A stretch of 64,000 nt of DNA from NCBI RefSeq assembly GCF_037975245.1, contig NC_092563.1:5147501-5211500 (forward strand). Direction: 5' to 3'. Positions 1-37,100 of this stretch are shown here, one piece after another. Every line of letters starts with the position of its first letter. Position 1 is the stretch's first letter. Both the position numbers and the translations under genes were made by a program. This stretch comes from Apostichopus japonicus. Taxonomy: Eukaryota; Echinodermata; Holothuroidea; Aspidochirotida; Stichopodidae. The notes under the pieces were generated by a model that was given only the letters and a program-made list of their open reading frames with translations, was not told where the DNA came from and did no database searches.

Positions 1-81
1 GGCATAAAGAACTGAATTTAAAGCAACGTTATGGAGGAATATAATAGATTATATTTTCCACAAGATATGGATGGTTCATAC

Positions 82-25035
<24,954 letters not shown>

Positions 25036-25779
25036 CTGGAATAGAAGTACGCCAAGAAACAAGAAAGTAAAATTAAAGCAGATTAACCCATGAAGTTAAT
25101 GCTTAGTAATTAAGGTTAATAATACAGATGTGTCTTATTGCAATTTAAAGCAAGAACGATCATAAACAAAACATGTGTACCATACTTAACACCTTTGTAG
25201 GAAGTAAACAGAGAGTCGATTTAAATTTGCATTAGTAAAGAGATACATACTGACAGGGTCAATCTAAACTGGCCTACAGTAATATTTTGCAGTTATTTCT
25301 TACGTAAAACATTAAGCAATATATGTAGTTAGGGCCTACTTGAGTTTATCTGCTTGGACTTGAAATACAGGCAAGGCAAATGGTTAATGGTCCTTCTGTC
25401 CTCCAAAACAACAACCACATGCTTCTTTGAAGGATAAGGAACAGATTAAATTTTACATTTCCCTTCTGAACAAATTCGTACCTGACAACCACAGTTTAAA
25501 AAAAAAGAGGGCGACCAACAGTTGAACTCACACAGTTTCAACTGCAACTGATTTATTTATGATGCCTCTGATAACAATAAACTTACAATTAATGTTAAGC
25601 AAAGAAACCACTGGTAAAAAGAACTCATTTGCATGAAATCTGCCTGTTATAGTTATGATTACATTTGCTCAAGTTTTACCTTAACATTCTTCCATGTTTT
25701 ACACTTGTCCTGTCTGCGTGCATGTGTGTGTTTGCATGCGATTGTTTTTTTATTCTGACTGAGGACTTGAACGGAGAAT
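25036..25779. other. Non-coding interval upstream of the first EGF exon
   Basis: AT-rich intronic or intergenic DNA with no open reading frame or recognisable repeat. A CATGTGTGTGTTTGCATGCG stretch near 25721 is low complexity. Confidence 0.5.
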
Positions 25780-26520
25780 TTATTTATTTATTTGTTTGCC
25801 ACAAAAGTACAAAGTGGAGGGAAGTCTTCCATAAAGCTTAATAGCTTAACAGTGTGGAAGACTCCCTGAAGAAAGAAAAGAAAAGAAAAGAAAAAACAAA
25901 ATATATATATATGTGTATGAATACATACATGGATATAAGTACAAATTAAATGTTCAATATATATATATATAGTAATTACATACAGGTATAATTTAGTTTT
26001 AGTCAGTAACTAGCTATTATTTCCTTACAAAACCACTTCTTAAAGGATGTGACTGACTTTTTATTCTTTAAATCGTTCATGAGAAGATTCCATGTTTTTG
26101 TTGCACGGTTTTGTAGGCTTAAAGTTCCAATGGTGGTATTGTAGAGATTATAGTGGGCATGATTAGCATGCCTCGTGTTGTGATTATGTACATCTCTGTT
26201 ACTGGTTAAAAAATTGTCAAAGGCAGCTGGTAGTAATCCATTCCAGGTCTTGTAGGCAAATAATGCAAGCTTAACTTTAATGAGATCGTGCAATTTTAGT
26301 AAGTTGAGTTTCTTAAATAGGGGACTGGTGTGCTCACGTGGGGTTGAGTGTGTTACGTGGCGAATGGCTGCCTTTTGGAGTAATATAAGACTGTTCAGGT
26401 TGGTGTTGTATGTACCAGACCAAATAATGGAACAATAAGTGAGATGCGGGACAACCAGGGTCTGGTATAGTGTTCTGAGTATGTTTTCCGATAGATAATA
26501 TTTCAACTTAGATAATGTAC
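25780..26520 (-). mobile_element. 3' end of a CR1/L2-like LINE
   Basis: A 167-codon minus-strand open frame at 26003-26506 matches the post-catalytic C-terminal region of LINE ORF2 proteins: RTLYQTLVVPHLTYCSIIW, LLQKAAIRHVT, LKLHDLIKVKLALFAYK and NHNTRHANH. The 3' UTR continues to about 25780 and ends in a short AAATAAATAAATAA tail (minus strand), typical of CR1/L2-type elements. The catalytic RT region is missing, so the copy is 5' truncated and inactive. An AT microsatellite (25900-25970) lies in the UTR. Confidence 0.75.
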
Positions 26521-27024
26521 CAACATTCCGTGCAATTATACTGCAGGTCCTCGGATTCCAAGTCCAGGTCCAGGAATTCCAGGTCCTCGGATGTGATTTC
26601 TAAAAAATCACCACGTCCTCGCAAGAATTCTATCGTTAAGGGGTATTATTAAGGTTAGGGTTCGTGGATTTGAACAATGGAATAAGGTCCTCGGTCTGAA
26701 TGTAAAACACATCTGCATGTTTGTGTTAATTGTCTTACAAAGAGCGATTAACTATTACCCTGATCATGTCAATATATAAGGCTAAAATATTTCTTGGCCA
26801 ATATATAACTGAATATATATACAAAACCACTACTTTCTTGTACTTCTTCCAGAATTTATTCCTTGTTTTCTCCCCGAAAAATAAGTCTTGCTCAAACGTG
26901 TCAATCATTTGCTCTCTGCATGAGAAAATAAGGCTTTAACTTTAAAGAAACCATTTAACTTGGTATAAAGGACATCTGCTGTATACCTTGTTCTTCCATA
27001 AAAGAAAAGCAATTCATATCATAC
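26521..27024. other. Non-coding interval with a GGTCCTCGGA micro-repeat
   Basis: A CCAGGTCC/CCTCGGAT motif recurs irregularly at 26545-26600 and a related CCTCGGTCTGAATG lies near 26690. The remainder is AT-rich with no supportable exon. Confidence 0.4.
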
Positions 27025-27069
27025 CTACACTGCCATCCGGATTGACCTGCCTTTTACTGATATGTCCAT
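27025..27069 (-). CDS. Possible 45-bp linker exon (phase 1-1)
   Basis: Minus strand: acceptor cttttacag, then 45 bp, then donor GTATGATATG. In phase 1 it encodes GHISKRQVNPDGSV with no stop. It would join the preceding DOMON exon (29464) or a lost 5' exon to EGF exon 60 in phase. The evidence is only splice-site quality and phase, so chance is possible. Confidence 0.3.
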   Translation of the reverse strand: MDISVKGRSIRMAV

Positions 27070-28018
27070 CTGTAAAAGATAAAAAACAAAAGAAAACTAA
27101 AAATACATGTAGAAAAAAAACAAATCCTTCAAAGCTGGATAAGGAATCAATTATTGTACACGGACTTATAACAAACCATTTTTAGAATACAGACAACCGA
27201 CAAATCGAGGTAAAAAAAAAAGGAGAAAAATGTCTGGTAAACGATTTCATACTATGATATGTGATGTCATTCCAAAATATATATAAAAACAGGCCTATGA
27301 TCCAACCTAAGGTGATATTTAAAAGACCAAAGCTGGTGTTCTATTCACCAAACCTACACATCTCTCCTACATTGTACATATTGGTCATTCTTTGTTATTT
27401 TGCAACATTTTTTCACAAGACAAAATTTGCTCTTCAGATAACCAAATTTAGAGTAAGTCTTGCTTGTCTCACAGACAACCAGAAATAACCCTTAAAAATT
27501 ACCCGGGCCTATAGTCTTGTTGGAGTGTGCTTCTACTCGCAAACATACTAAACAATTTCTCCCGTTAGGCTATTAATTCATGAATTAGAAAGAGGGTCAT
27601 GATTTTAATCCTGAGGTCAAAAGAGCAGATCTGCCAGCTTCTTTTGAGATGAAAAAAAACATTAATTAACTGTGACAAACGGTCAACTGCGAGCATGGGA
27701 GATAAGAGAGGTATTGATGGGGTTTTCGTCCCAGATTCCCTGTGTGCCAAAGTTTGCTATGAATGCCAACACTCTTGGATACTTCTCAATATAGATGGGA
27801 GATATGTATGCTTACAAAGATTTGACTGTCATTGAAGTAGCAACTTATTTCAGACACTGCCAAATCCAGCTCAAGTTGCAACAGTATAGCCAAACATTTC
27901 ACATTCAAACTATAGAGCAATCATTCATATCAGATTAAATTTGGCAGGATTCTTTCATACCTGGGATGGATGAAGCAACCAAGTTTACGGTATTGTATGA
28001 CTTCCGGTTGTAAGCATC
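27070..28018. other. Presumed 3' UTR and spacer of the Skeletor-like gene
   Basis: No further open exon supported on either strand. Short A-runs (27110, 27213) and an AT-rich composition only. The 3' UTR is expected in the upper part of this interval. Confidence 0.4.
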
Positions 28019-28107
28019 TCATGATTTCCTGCCCTCTCTCTGACTGTCCTGCAAAAAGTCGAGGCAAACTGTCCTTGCTGAAGATCCAAAGTTGATTTGT
28101 AAATTTC
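28019..28107 (-). CDS. Skeletor-like terminal exon with stop codon
   Basis: Acceptor (taatcttgtag) above 28107. Phase 1 reads GNLQINFGSSARTVCLDFLQ then DSQREGRKS and TGA at 28019-28021. INFG matches the segment after the DOMON tail in the family. A possible ATTAAA polyadenylation hexamer (minus strand) lies near 27604. If this exon is skipped, the coding frame can continue into the EGF array. Confidence 0.7.
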
Positions 28108-31100
28108 CTACAAGATTAACATAAAATAGGGAAATATTTAAGAAATAAGGGTATATTTTAAATGCAGTGATGACCTCATTATGGCTTGACAGCTTTTATT
28201 AAAAAATGACACCAACAAGAATGACATAATCAATGAGTTGAAATGATTTGTAAAATTTTTCTTTTGACTTTACACATAAAATGGCCCAGGACTTGATTGT
28301 GACTCAAGAATCTTGTTAAACACAGCAGTGAAAGCATCAACAAGAAATATGATCCCTATTTCATTGACAAGAGTTAAAACAAATTTAGAATAATTCAGTC
28401 AAGGGGTTACACCACAAACAGCTTTTCTTCTTAACTTTGTTAAAAAAAAAGAAGTCTGAATGTAAAATGAGCGATATCAAGGTTTGTTTTTTACGACAAA
28501 ATTGTGCAAATACCTCAATATGTCATTAGCAATTGTTGAGTTAAAACTTTAAATCCTGCTTTAACATTTTTTTTTTGATACATTAATATCCATTTTATGC
28601 ACCTTTACAGTATATAGAAAACATCCAAAGACCCAGCTAATTGCAAGGGTTCCTATAGACTGTCACCAGCTGCTTACTTTCCTAACCTACTCTTACAAGA
28701 AAGCAATATATCATCTTTCAGAACTAGTTTTGTCTTTTACCACCAATATCACCCTATATTAATTTATCAATATCATTACGATCTTCCCTGCCTAAAGCAA
28801 ATACCACCCCTGTTCTCTGTTTATGGCCAAAACCAGTTGAGATTGAAGATCAACCCAAGTTGGTAATGCTAGCCATACTGAACACTGCTCTGCACAAATT
28901 CATTATGAAACACACAGTGTATATTTCAGTGATCAAGTCAAAATTGTCTCCACACAGGAAAGTAGTGATTCAGCCATAAGAGCACTTGTGTTTACAATCA
29001 TACGGTGGCTGGTCAATTAATAAGTTGCGCTCAAGTATGAATCCTAGTATGGCAGTACTTGAGGTAGTTTATGCTATGAAGTAACAAATTATTGATGCTC
29101 AAGTGAATTTGAGGAGGACTGTTTTTCTATAGGCAGGCTAATCTTGTTAAGACCCTAGTATGAACAGCCTAGTGTACCAATCTTTTCACAAAGCTATTTT
29201 CCCATTTCTATTTGCTGTACTGCCCAGAGAACGCTCCAGGCAACGCTTAAGATACACACTTGCACATTTCGGCCAAGCTATCTTATGTTTTCCTTTGATT
29301 TTGGCAGATTTGCTTCAGAAAAGCGAAGAAGCCAATCAGGTTTGCCAATTGGGCCCACTTCCCCCAAAATGTTCATGATAAACAATATCATGAAATATAT
29401 CAAAGCAAAATAGTAATATATAGCAGTGAAATATTATTTCTTTTGATGATTTCTTTAATTTACCTGATGTTCTTTGATGGCCACGGGAGGCCAAACCGAC
29501 ATTATTTATGAACCCGATCGACCAAAATATGTAGACGGGTCTGTCTGTTGGGATTGGCTTGTCCAGAGGATCATCTGCGGTAAAGTGAGAGAGGGACATG
29601 TCAGAAGTTTGAAAACTGAATCGGTGCTTCCTGTACTTGTGTATTCAGGGACCCCCTGATCTAACCAGAACCTGATGTCTCAGCAGTGGGTGAATCTGTG
29701 TGTGTGTGTGTTACATGCACGGTGCCACCCAACATTTCACAAAGTTACCATAAACAATGCATTGGAAGGTCAAGTTGTACCTCAGGTTTTCATCCTGGGT
29801 AACTGATGAAAAAAGAAATAAAGGATAGCCATTTCTAAACTCTACATCTCATCTTTGGCTTGGATGTCAAAAGAAAATAATCAATGACAAATGTCACCTC
29901 ATGTCATGTCATGTCACCTTTGACCTCTACCAATCTCTATAGGGTATTTGCACTCACCAAGCTGGATTTATGTACTAAGTATGAAGTTCATGAAAGATGT
30001 ACTTCTTGTGTTATGGTGTTTACAAAGTTTTCAGTCTTTGACCCCAAATGACCATGGAACTTCACAGAAAACAATCAGCTTTTTTCACTCAATATAGAGG
30101 ATCCATGATCCATGAAGTTTTGAGTTCATTGTTTACAGGCAAGTGTCACATACAAAAAAAAAAACAAAAAAAAAATGCATGCACACACACACACACGCTA
30201 TCACAATTGCATAGATTACTTTTGCCTCTGGCAAGGAATCAACAAATGAGCAACTCTATCATTATCTCATCCAAGCAATGGCTCCCAATTCATTTGCTCC
30301 CAACCATCTTTTTACAGTAGTCTCTGCCTCCTGTTCATCACCATTTTATACTTGCTATAGCTGCTAATTCCAGCTCTCTGATTATACCTGTCTGATTTGT
30401 ATGAAGCAAAAGGCTTTCCGTCCAAACCTTTAAATTCACAAGTCTGTGGAAACCCTTTCTTATCAAAACAAATTGAAGATTCATGATGTACATACTAATT
30501 GACTGCAAGATGAATGGACTCACCAGATGTTAGAGGGCGCTCTACTGTAATTGTCGTAATGCCATCCCTTATCACTGCTCCAAGCAAGTGTACATCATTG
30601 CTGCCCTCTGCACTAAATGTATCCGGACATGCGCCAAGACCGCTGTTCACGACACACTATGTAAGAGAGAGAAGTCATACTGAACAGATGTCCATCAAAG
30701 GGACAAACATTCTGCACACTAATTAAAGACCGCATGATATCATAATATTTATTGATCGTTATCACTGGCCATGTTAGACTGATCTTTCCACGTAAGGTGA
30801 TCAGTCTAACCAACTTGTGTTTTAAGTAATATCCTCTTACACGTTTCCCTCTCCTCTATACCCATGCCCACCCCTCTCCTTATAACCATTAGTTTTACAT
30901 CAACTAATTACTATAGACTCGTTCATGTTGGTTGACCTTACCTGGGTATTGGCACTCAGATGATAGTCCTCAGCTTGGGGTTCATTGGTACTAGGATCAA
31001 TCCACACGACTGTTACATCTGATCCGACCATCTGGGTACTCGTATTCGATCCGCTGATCCCAAATGCCATGTACTCACTCAATGCAACCCTCCCACTGAA

Positions 31101-34100
31101 CTCCAAGGTTATCTTGTTGTTCGATTCATCAAGTTGCCACGACACTTGGTAAAAATTGTCTAGCAATACCTCACAGTTTTTGGTCTGCGGGAAGACAAAA
31201 TTATATCCATGCATGTACATATTAAGTCAATAATTTTGTTTATTTCTGCATGAACAATGCAATATGAACAAGAGGTATCTTAGTCTGTAAAAGTAGCATT
31301 TTCTTTAATCATGATATATATGTAAACCAAGTGGTTGTTTTGGTTTTACCCTAATACTAATACACAAAGCAATGCACAGTGAAGTTACTGTTACTACATC
31401 TGATGCAAGTACTATATAACACTTTGTAAATATTATATTGTTGTATTATTCTTGCTTTTCATTAGTTCTCATTATTAGTTCTCATTAAGTTTGAATGTAA
31501 AGCCCTCAAATTTTATTGCTATAAAATGAAGAATGTAAAAGTTGTCAATGATAAATGTAATCAAGATGTGGTATATTTGATGGCACCAACAAACCCATAG
31601 TTACTTTTTTGTAGAATCTGGTACTAAAGATCTGCAAAAGTTCTTCTATCTTAGATACATTCACAGAGAGGTGGGCCAAACTTAGTGAAAAATTTTACAA
31701 AACTCCTATGATAACAATTAGCATCTGTACGTAGGGAGGTAAGTTATTGTTACTTTGACATGTTGTGGAGTAGTCAAAAGGAAAGGTAACAATCAGTGTT
31801 AGATACCTAAGATGTTACCACTCCGTAGCAGATCGTGTAATTGTTCGAGATGATAGACAACTTAAATAATGGCAGTCACTGCTGTACAGACAGAGCCAAG
31901 CTAATTTGTCCTTATCTTGGGATGATACATGACAGACGGTCAAGCCTGCCTATAGAAAAACTGTCCACCTCAATATTCACTCGAGCATTAATAATTTGTT
32001 ACTTTGATAACATAAGCTACACTGTACCTCAGCCTCAGGTACTGTTTTTACGATTCATCCTTGAGTGCACCTTATTAATTGACCAGCCACCTGTATGAGT
32101 GCTCTACTGGCCAGCACTATACTTTCATGTGTAAAGACAAATTTGGCTTGACCACTGAAATAGTACACTGTGTATTTTTAGTCATGAATTTGTGCAGAGG
32201 AACGTTAAGTATGGCTAGCATTACCAAGTCGGGTAGAAATTCAATCTCCCCTATGTTTGACCATGGAGCTATAATCTGTTAATAGCTCCATGGTTTGACC
32301 AAGAACAGGGTACTCAGGTGGTATTTGCTATAGGCAGGGAAGATCGTAATGAAGTGTTACATTTGAAGGTAATGAGCCATTCACATTACCTCTGCATCAT
32401 CTGGTATGTAGGGAGGTAAGTTTTCCCTATCTTGATCTGTAATGGTGATTAGGTCAAAGTTTGTGCTGACTTCTGGCCCACTCCAAATCTCAATAGAGTC
32501 GACATCATAGAATGTCAGGTCACCAGGTAATGTCATTGTGAGGTTGGCACCTGGCATGAATGAAAGCTTTGAATCTCTGAAAGAGAGATGGATGAGTATT
32601 CATACGGTCATATTTTTCCAATTTCTGCCCGACACTTTCCAGTAGTTTGTTGTCTGTGGATACATATAGGCTACAAGGTAACCCAGCCCCTCCCACCAAA
32701 CTCTCCTCTCCTAGGAGGATCCCCAGGCCCACACGATTCCACATATTGGAGAAACTTCCAAAATGCTTGTTGTGTGACCTCACAAACCCATCGAACGGTA
32801 TAGCCCATAAACCTTCTCTTAGGTGGTATATAAGTAGACTTGTTATTTTCTCTCTTTTTCATTCACACTACAGGGAGCCAAACTTTATACCAAATGTCAT
32901 TATTGTAACACAACCTCAAAAGAATTATTAATAATAAAAAGATCAACAATAGCCATTAACAACACTCAGAATTTGCACCCATTATTTCTCATGGGCAATA
33001 TAAAGATGCCTTTGTTCTTCAGGTATCTGGGATGATGAACTTTGACATTGGAATACAAATAACTTAATACAGCCACCCTAGCTCGTTGTCTCATCTCAAT
33101 AAATGCACTAGTTATCCAATCTACAAAGAAACCTAATCTCCCCGCCCAAACTTACTGTTTTGGGTATTCACGAATAACGATACTTACCTGTCTCTGATAC
33201 AAATATGCACTCCGATCTACCTGGCTCATAAGAACTTACTAAAGCATTAACAACTTTATAACTTTGAAACTTAACAACTGTGGCACTACAGTCATCGAAA
33301 ACACCATTATATGCATGCCGGGATATGGTTACCATATTAATCTTGCTGCCATTCACTGATATAATAAGATACCTCTACACACAAATGTACAGATGAATTT
33401 TTACTTTACCCTGCTCTACCCTTCTGATGCATGCACAAGAGTACATACTGCAATACGTACGTTGCTTTGACTATAGTTGTCTGCATATAAGAAATTCAAG
33501 GAGAATATCTTGAAGGCAAAGCCATAATCTTTCCAACGCAGATCTATGCTAGCCTAGATTGCTTAATTTCTCACTTGAAGGATATTCTCACTTACTCATC
33601 TTCCTTCAGCAACTCTATCTTCCAGTCTGGTGACTCTGGACTTCCAGTTACTGCGTATACTGAGGTTCCTGAGAAGAAAATAGAGGTGCACATAATTAAA
33701 ATGACCTATTCACATTTTGTTGGTATGCCTGCCTGGCTTTTAATCTACCTTGACAAAGGTTACACATGTTTATTGACAGCCTTTCTCATAAGATGATGTT
33801 CCAACTCTGCACTCCTTATATAAGGAAGGGGATCAATTTAGCTGAATCAAGTTGATGAATTGCCTAACAAGAAACAAATGTAATTAAAACCAGAAAGCCA
33901 GCAGGCTTAGTGATTCCTTGCCTTATAAGTTTTAAAATGGTATATGGAATCACTTGATTGATGGAGCAACTAACAAAAATGTGTCTGGAAGTCAAGTACC
34001 AGAACATCATACCAGATAACTTGGTCAATGCAAAGGTATTACCCTTCTGTCACTAAATGTACTTGTTGTAATAACAAGCACTAATGGGGCAACTGTAAAA

Positions 34101-37100
34101 GGTTAAGGTATTGTGTTTTGTGTCAAAGCTACAGTCCTGAGATCTTTAATATTGAGAATATAGAACAGTTTAATATATTATGCAGTGATTTCTGATTAAA
34201 CTTAGATACAAATGACATCTTAAACAGCATCTTAAACCAAATGACCTGTTCCTCCACCAAAAACAGTATGGGGTCTTGTACTCATTATGGAGAAGCCATA
34301 GCTATATATACCAGCCACTGCAGTTTTCTATCTAAAAATATCGTATTTACATGGAGTTCAAAGTTTTGACACCTGGTGACCATAAATGAGCTCTCACCTA
34401 TATCCAATTGTTACACTATTACAGGAAATCCACATGCCAAATATAAAACCTGCATAGGCGACTTTCCTTAAGATGTCATGTTTACAAGATTTTCACACTT
34501 TTCCCCTTTGTTGACCTCAAATGACCTTTGACATTCATGAAACACTACAGATCGTCTACTCACCAATGGCAAGCTACCCACCAAGTTTGAACTTCCTGCA
34601 ATCTCTACTTCTTGAGATATTGTGTGCAAAATGTTTTCAAACTTGTGCTGACCTCAAATGACCATTGACCAATAGCAACAACAATCTCAAACCAGTTCTT
34701 CCTAAGGGGATCCTACATACCAAATATGAAATGTATCTCAGTTATCCTTCCGAAGTTAGGGCATTCATTTACGAACAAGTGTCAAACACATACATACTTA
34801 CAAGCACACCCGTGCCCACACACGCCATGCATCACCATCACATAGATTCCTTTTGCCTTTGGCAAGGAATAAAAAACAAGGAACAAATAACTCCTATTAT
34901 ATATTAAACAACAGTAATAATTATAGGAGATGTAGATGTATATGATCGAGAAAATGAATCATATGGGTTAAGACACCATAATAAAATACCATCACAGCAC
35001 CACAATAAGGCTTTTCCACATTACATCATCACATTCCTGGCATTACATTAAGCCATCCCATTTGATACCACCACATACTGTATAGCTTGCAGAACATTAT
35101 ACAAACCAGCTTTTAGTAAGCCATCATCAAAACCCATGAAGGTGACTTGTTTGATGTTTTCAATGATAACATTGTCCACGTCAAAATTGTAACCAAGACG
35201 ACGTCGTCTTCGAAAGGCAAACCCGCCGAGGTCATGCCGCTGGGGCGGCTTGAAGTCACGGGAGATGTTAACATACCCATAATGCACCTGCAAAGAAAGC
35301 ACATCATGACAGTTAAGATACGAAGATCAGGTGACGGTCATATGATTTAGCTTTCACTTCTAATGACAGTTAAATCCTAGAGTACATGTCACACACAGAG
35401 AAGTTGAATCTATGGTGTGCATAAGAATCCCCACCAGTGATATCCTGCATGGCTTCATGCAGTCGGCCCGTGTAAGATTTATAATAAAGTTGGGTGATTG
35501 CAGTTCTAGATAAATCCATGAACACTCGATAAGGACTTTGGAATGAAAACATCAAACATTAGTTCAGTGAGTTTACTGAGTAAAAGACATCATTGTGAAA
35601 CTCAATTTCTTAGTGGTTCACAACACAGTGGCCATGTTTACAAAAGCAACTATAGATGTTGCATTGACTCATTTTCACACAATAAGCAAAACAACAGATC
35701 TATACCCTTACTGTATGCATGACCTAATATAAACCATAAAGACCTAACTGCATGTATACCAAATCTTCACATAAGTTCCCAGGTCTCGAGAGTTTGAACT
35801 ACTCGTCTTTTTTAATCCACAAAGTTTTATGACAGGGAGCATTAAAAATGATGTTCAGAATGTCTAAATGGCTACACAATGGGGCACTCCAGCATTTCTA
35901 CTGATGGGGATGTCATATTGGTCCTAAATGCATTATGTGGACTATTTGCAGTTCACTAAATCAAAGTTGAACACAATCGCATGAAAGCTAGAGCTGACAA
36001 GTATACTCGACACGATGAATGAACTTACACAAAGATGAACTGGGGTGACAGTTTGCCGAAGGTGTTTAAAACAATTTAAATAAAAATTTAAAAAATGTAA
36101 AAAAATGTAAAAAAATGTAAAAACAATTAGTTTGACTTGAAACTTGCAAACATGTTTCAAGAGATCTCTTCTTCAGTAATTTGGAATGAAATTAGTGATC
36201 AATTCACGTTACTGTTAAATGAGCTGCAGTCAGGGACAGCAAATTGTGAAGTTTCACTGCACTTGATAGGACCAGTATGACAGTGCCCCTCTGCTGACAT
36301 TGTTGGGGGGGGTGGTTGGAAAGTCCCATATCGCAAAGATCTATAGCATTATGCTGCATACAGAAACCTAGTACTGTCAGTATTATCCCATCTGAGCAAA
36401 ATATGATCCTTGAAAGTGTTACAGTATGCACAATTTTATCACTGAAATATTCTCAATATATTTATAGGGAAAAATTTTATATCCAAAATAATTCCAACCT
36501 GGGGAGATGTCTTAAAGCAGCATTTTGCGTTTTGTCGCCGTTTTCCACATTTTTGACAAGTCCATCAAGTTTTTTGCATATATCAATCACAAAACAGCAA
36601 ACTAAGATATTAGCCAAGGTTTTTCTCTGCCAAAAGCGTTAATTGGCGAGTATTTAAGGACGTTTGCAGATACTGAGAAAAGTGTCCTCCAACAAATTAA
36701 ACATTTAATATTAATCGCATGCATACAGTTCCCTCAACCCACTAGTTTGAATTCAACCAATCAGAGATGCAGGTTAAGTTATGAGCCGTTGCTAAAAATA
36801 GATTCAAAACGTCGAGTTGGTAACTTGGTACAACCAGCGAGCTGGACTCTAACAGCTCCCTGGTACAACTGCCATAGACAATCTACACAAATCAAGCATG
36901 GTGTTGTATTATGTATTGGCCAATGACGTTCGTAGCTTTAAAATATTCATATTATGGGCGAGGTTTATTTGGATCCCAACGGAAAATATCTTCGAGGAAG
37001 AACAAAGTTGAGAGTTGTAAATTTTTGACTTTATGCCACCACTTGAAGTAAGATTGGAATAGATATATAACTAGTTATGTATGTCGTTATGGCATCGTGG

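Noticed and set aside
27961-28107. A 147-bp open exon in another phase (KFTNQLWIFSKDSLPRLFA...)
   Set aside because: It shares the acceptor of the Skeletor-like terminal exon and is open in phase 2-2, but no neighbouring exon has a matching phase. The phase-1 reading fits both the upstream exon and the family sequence INFG.
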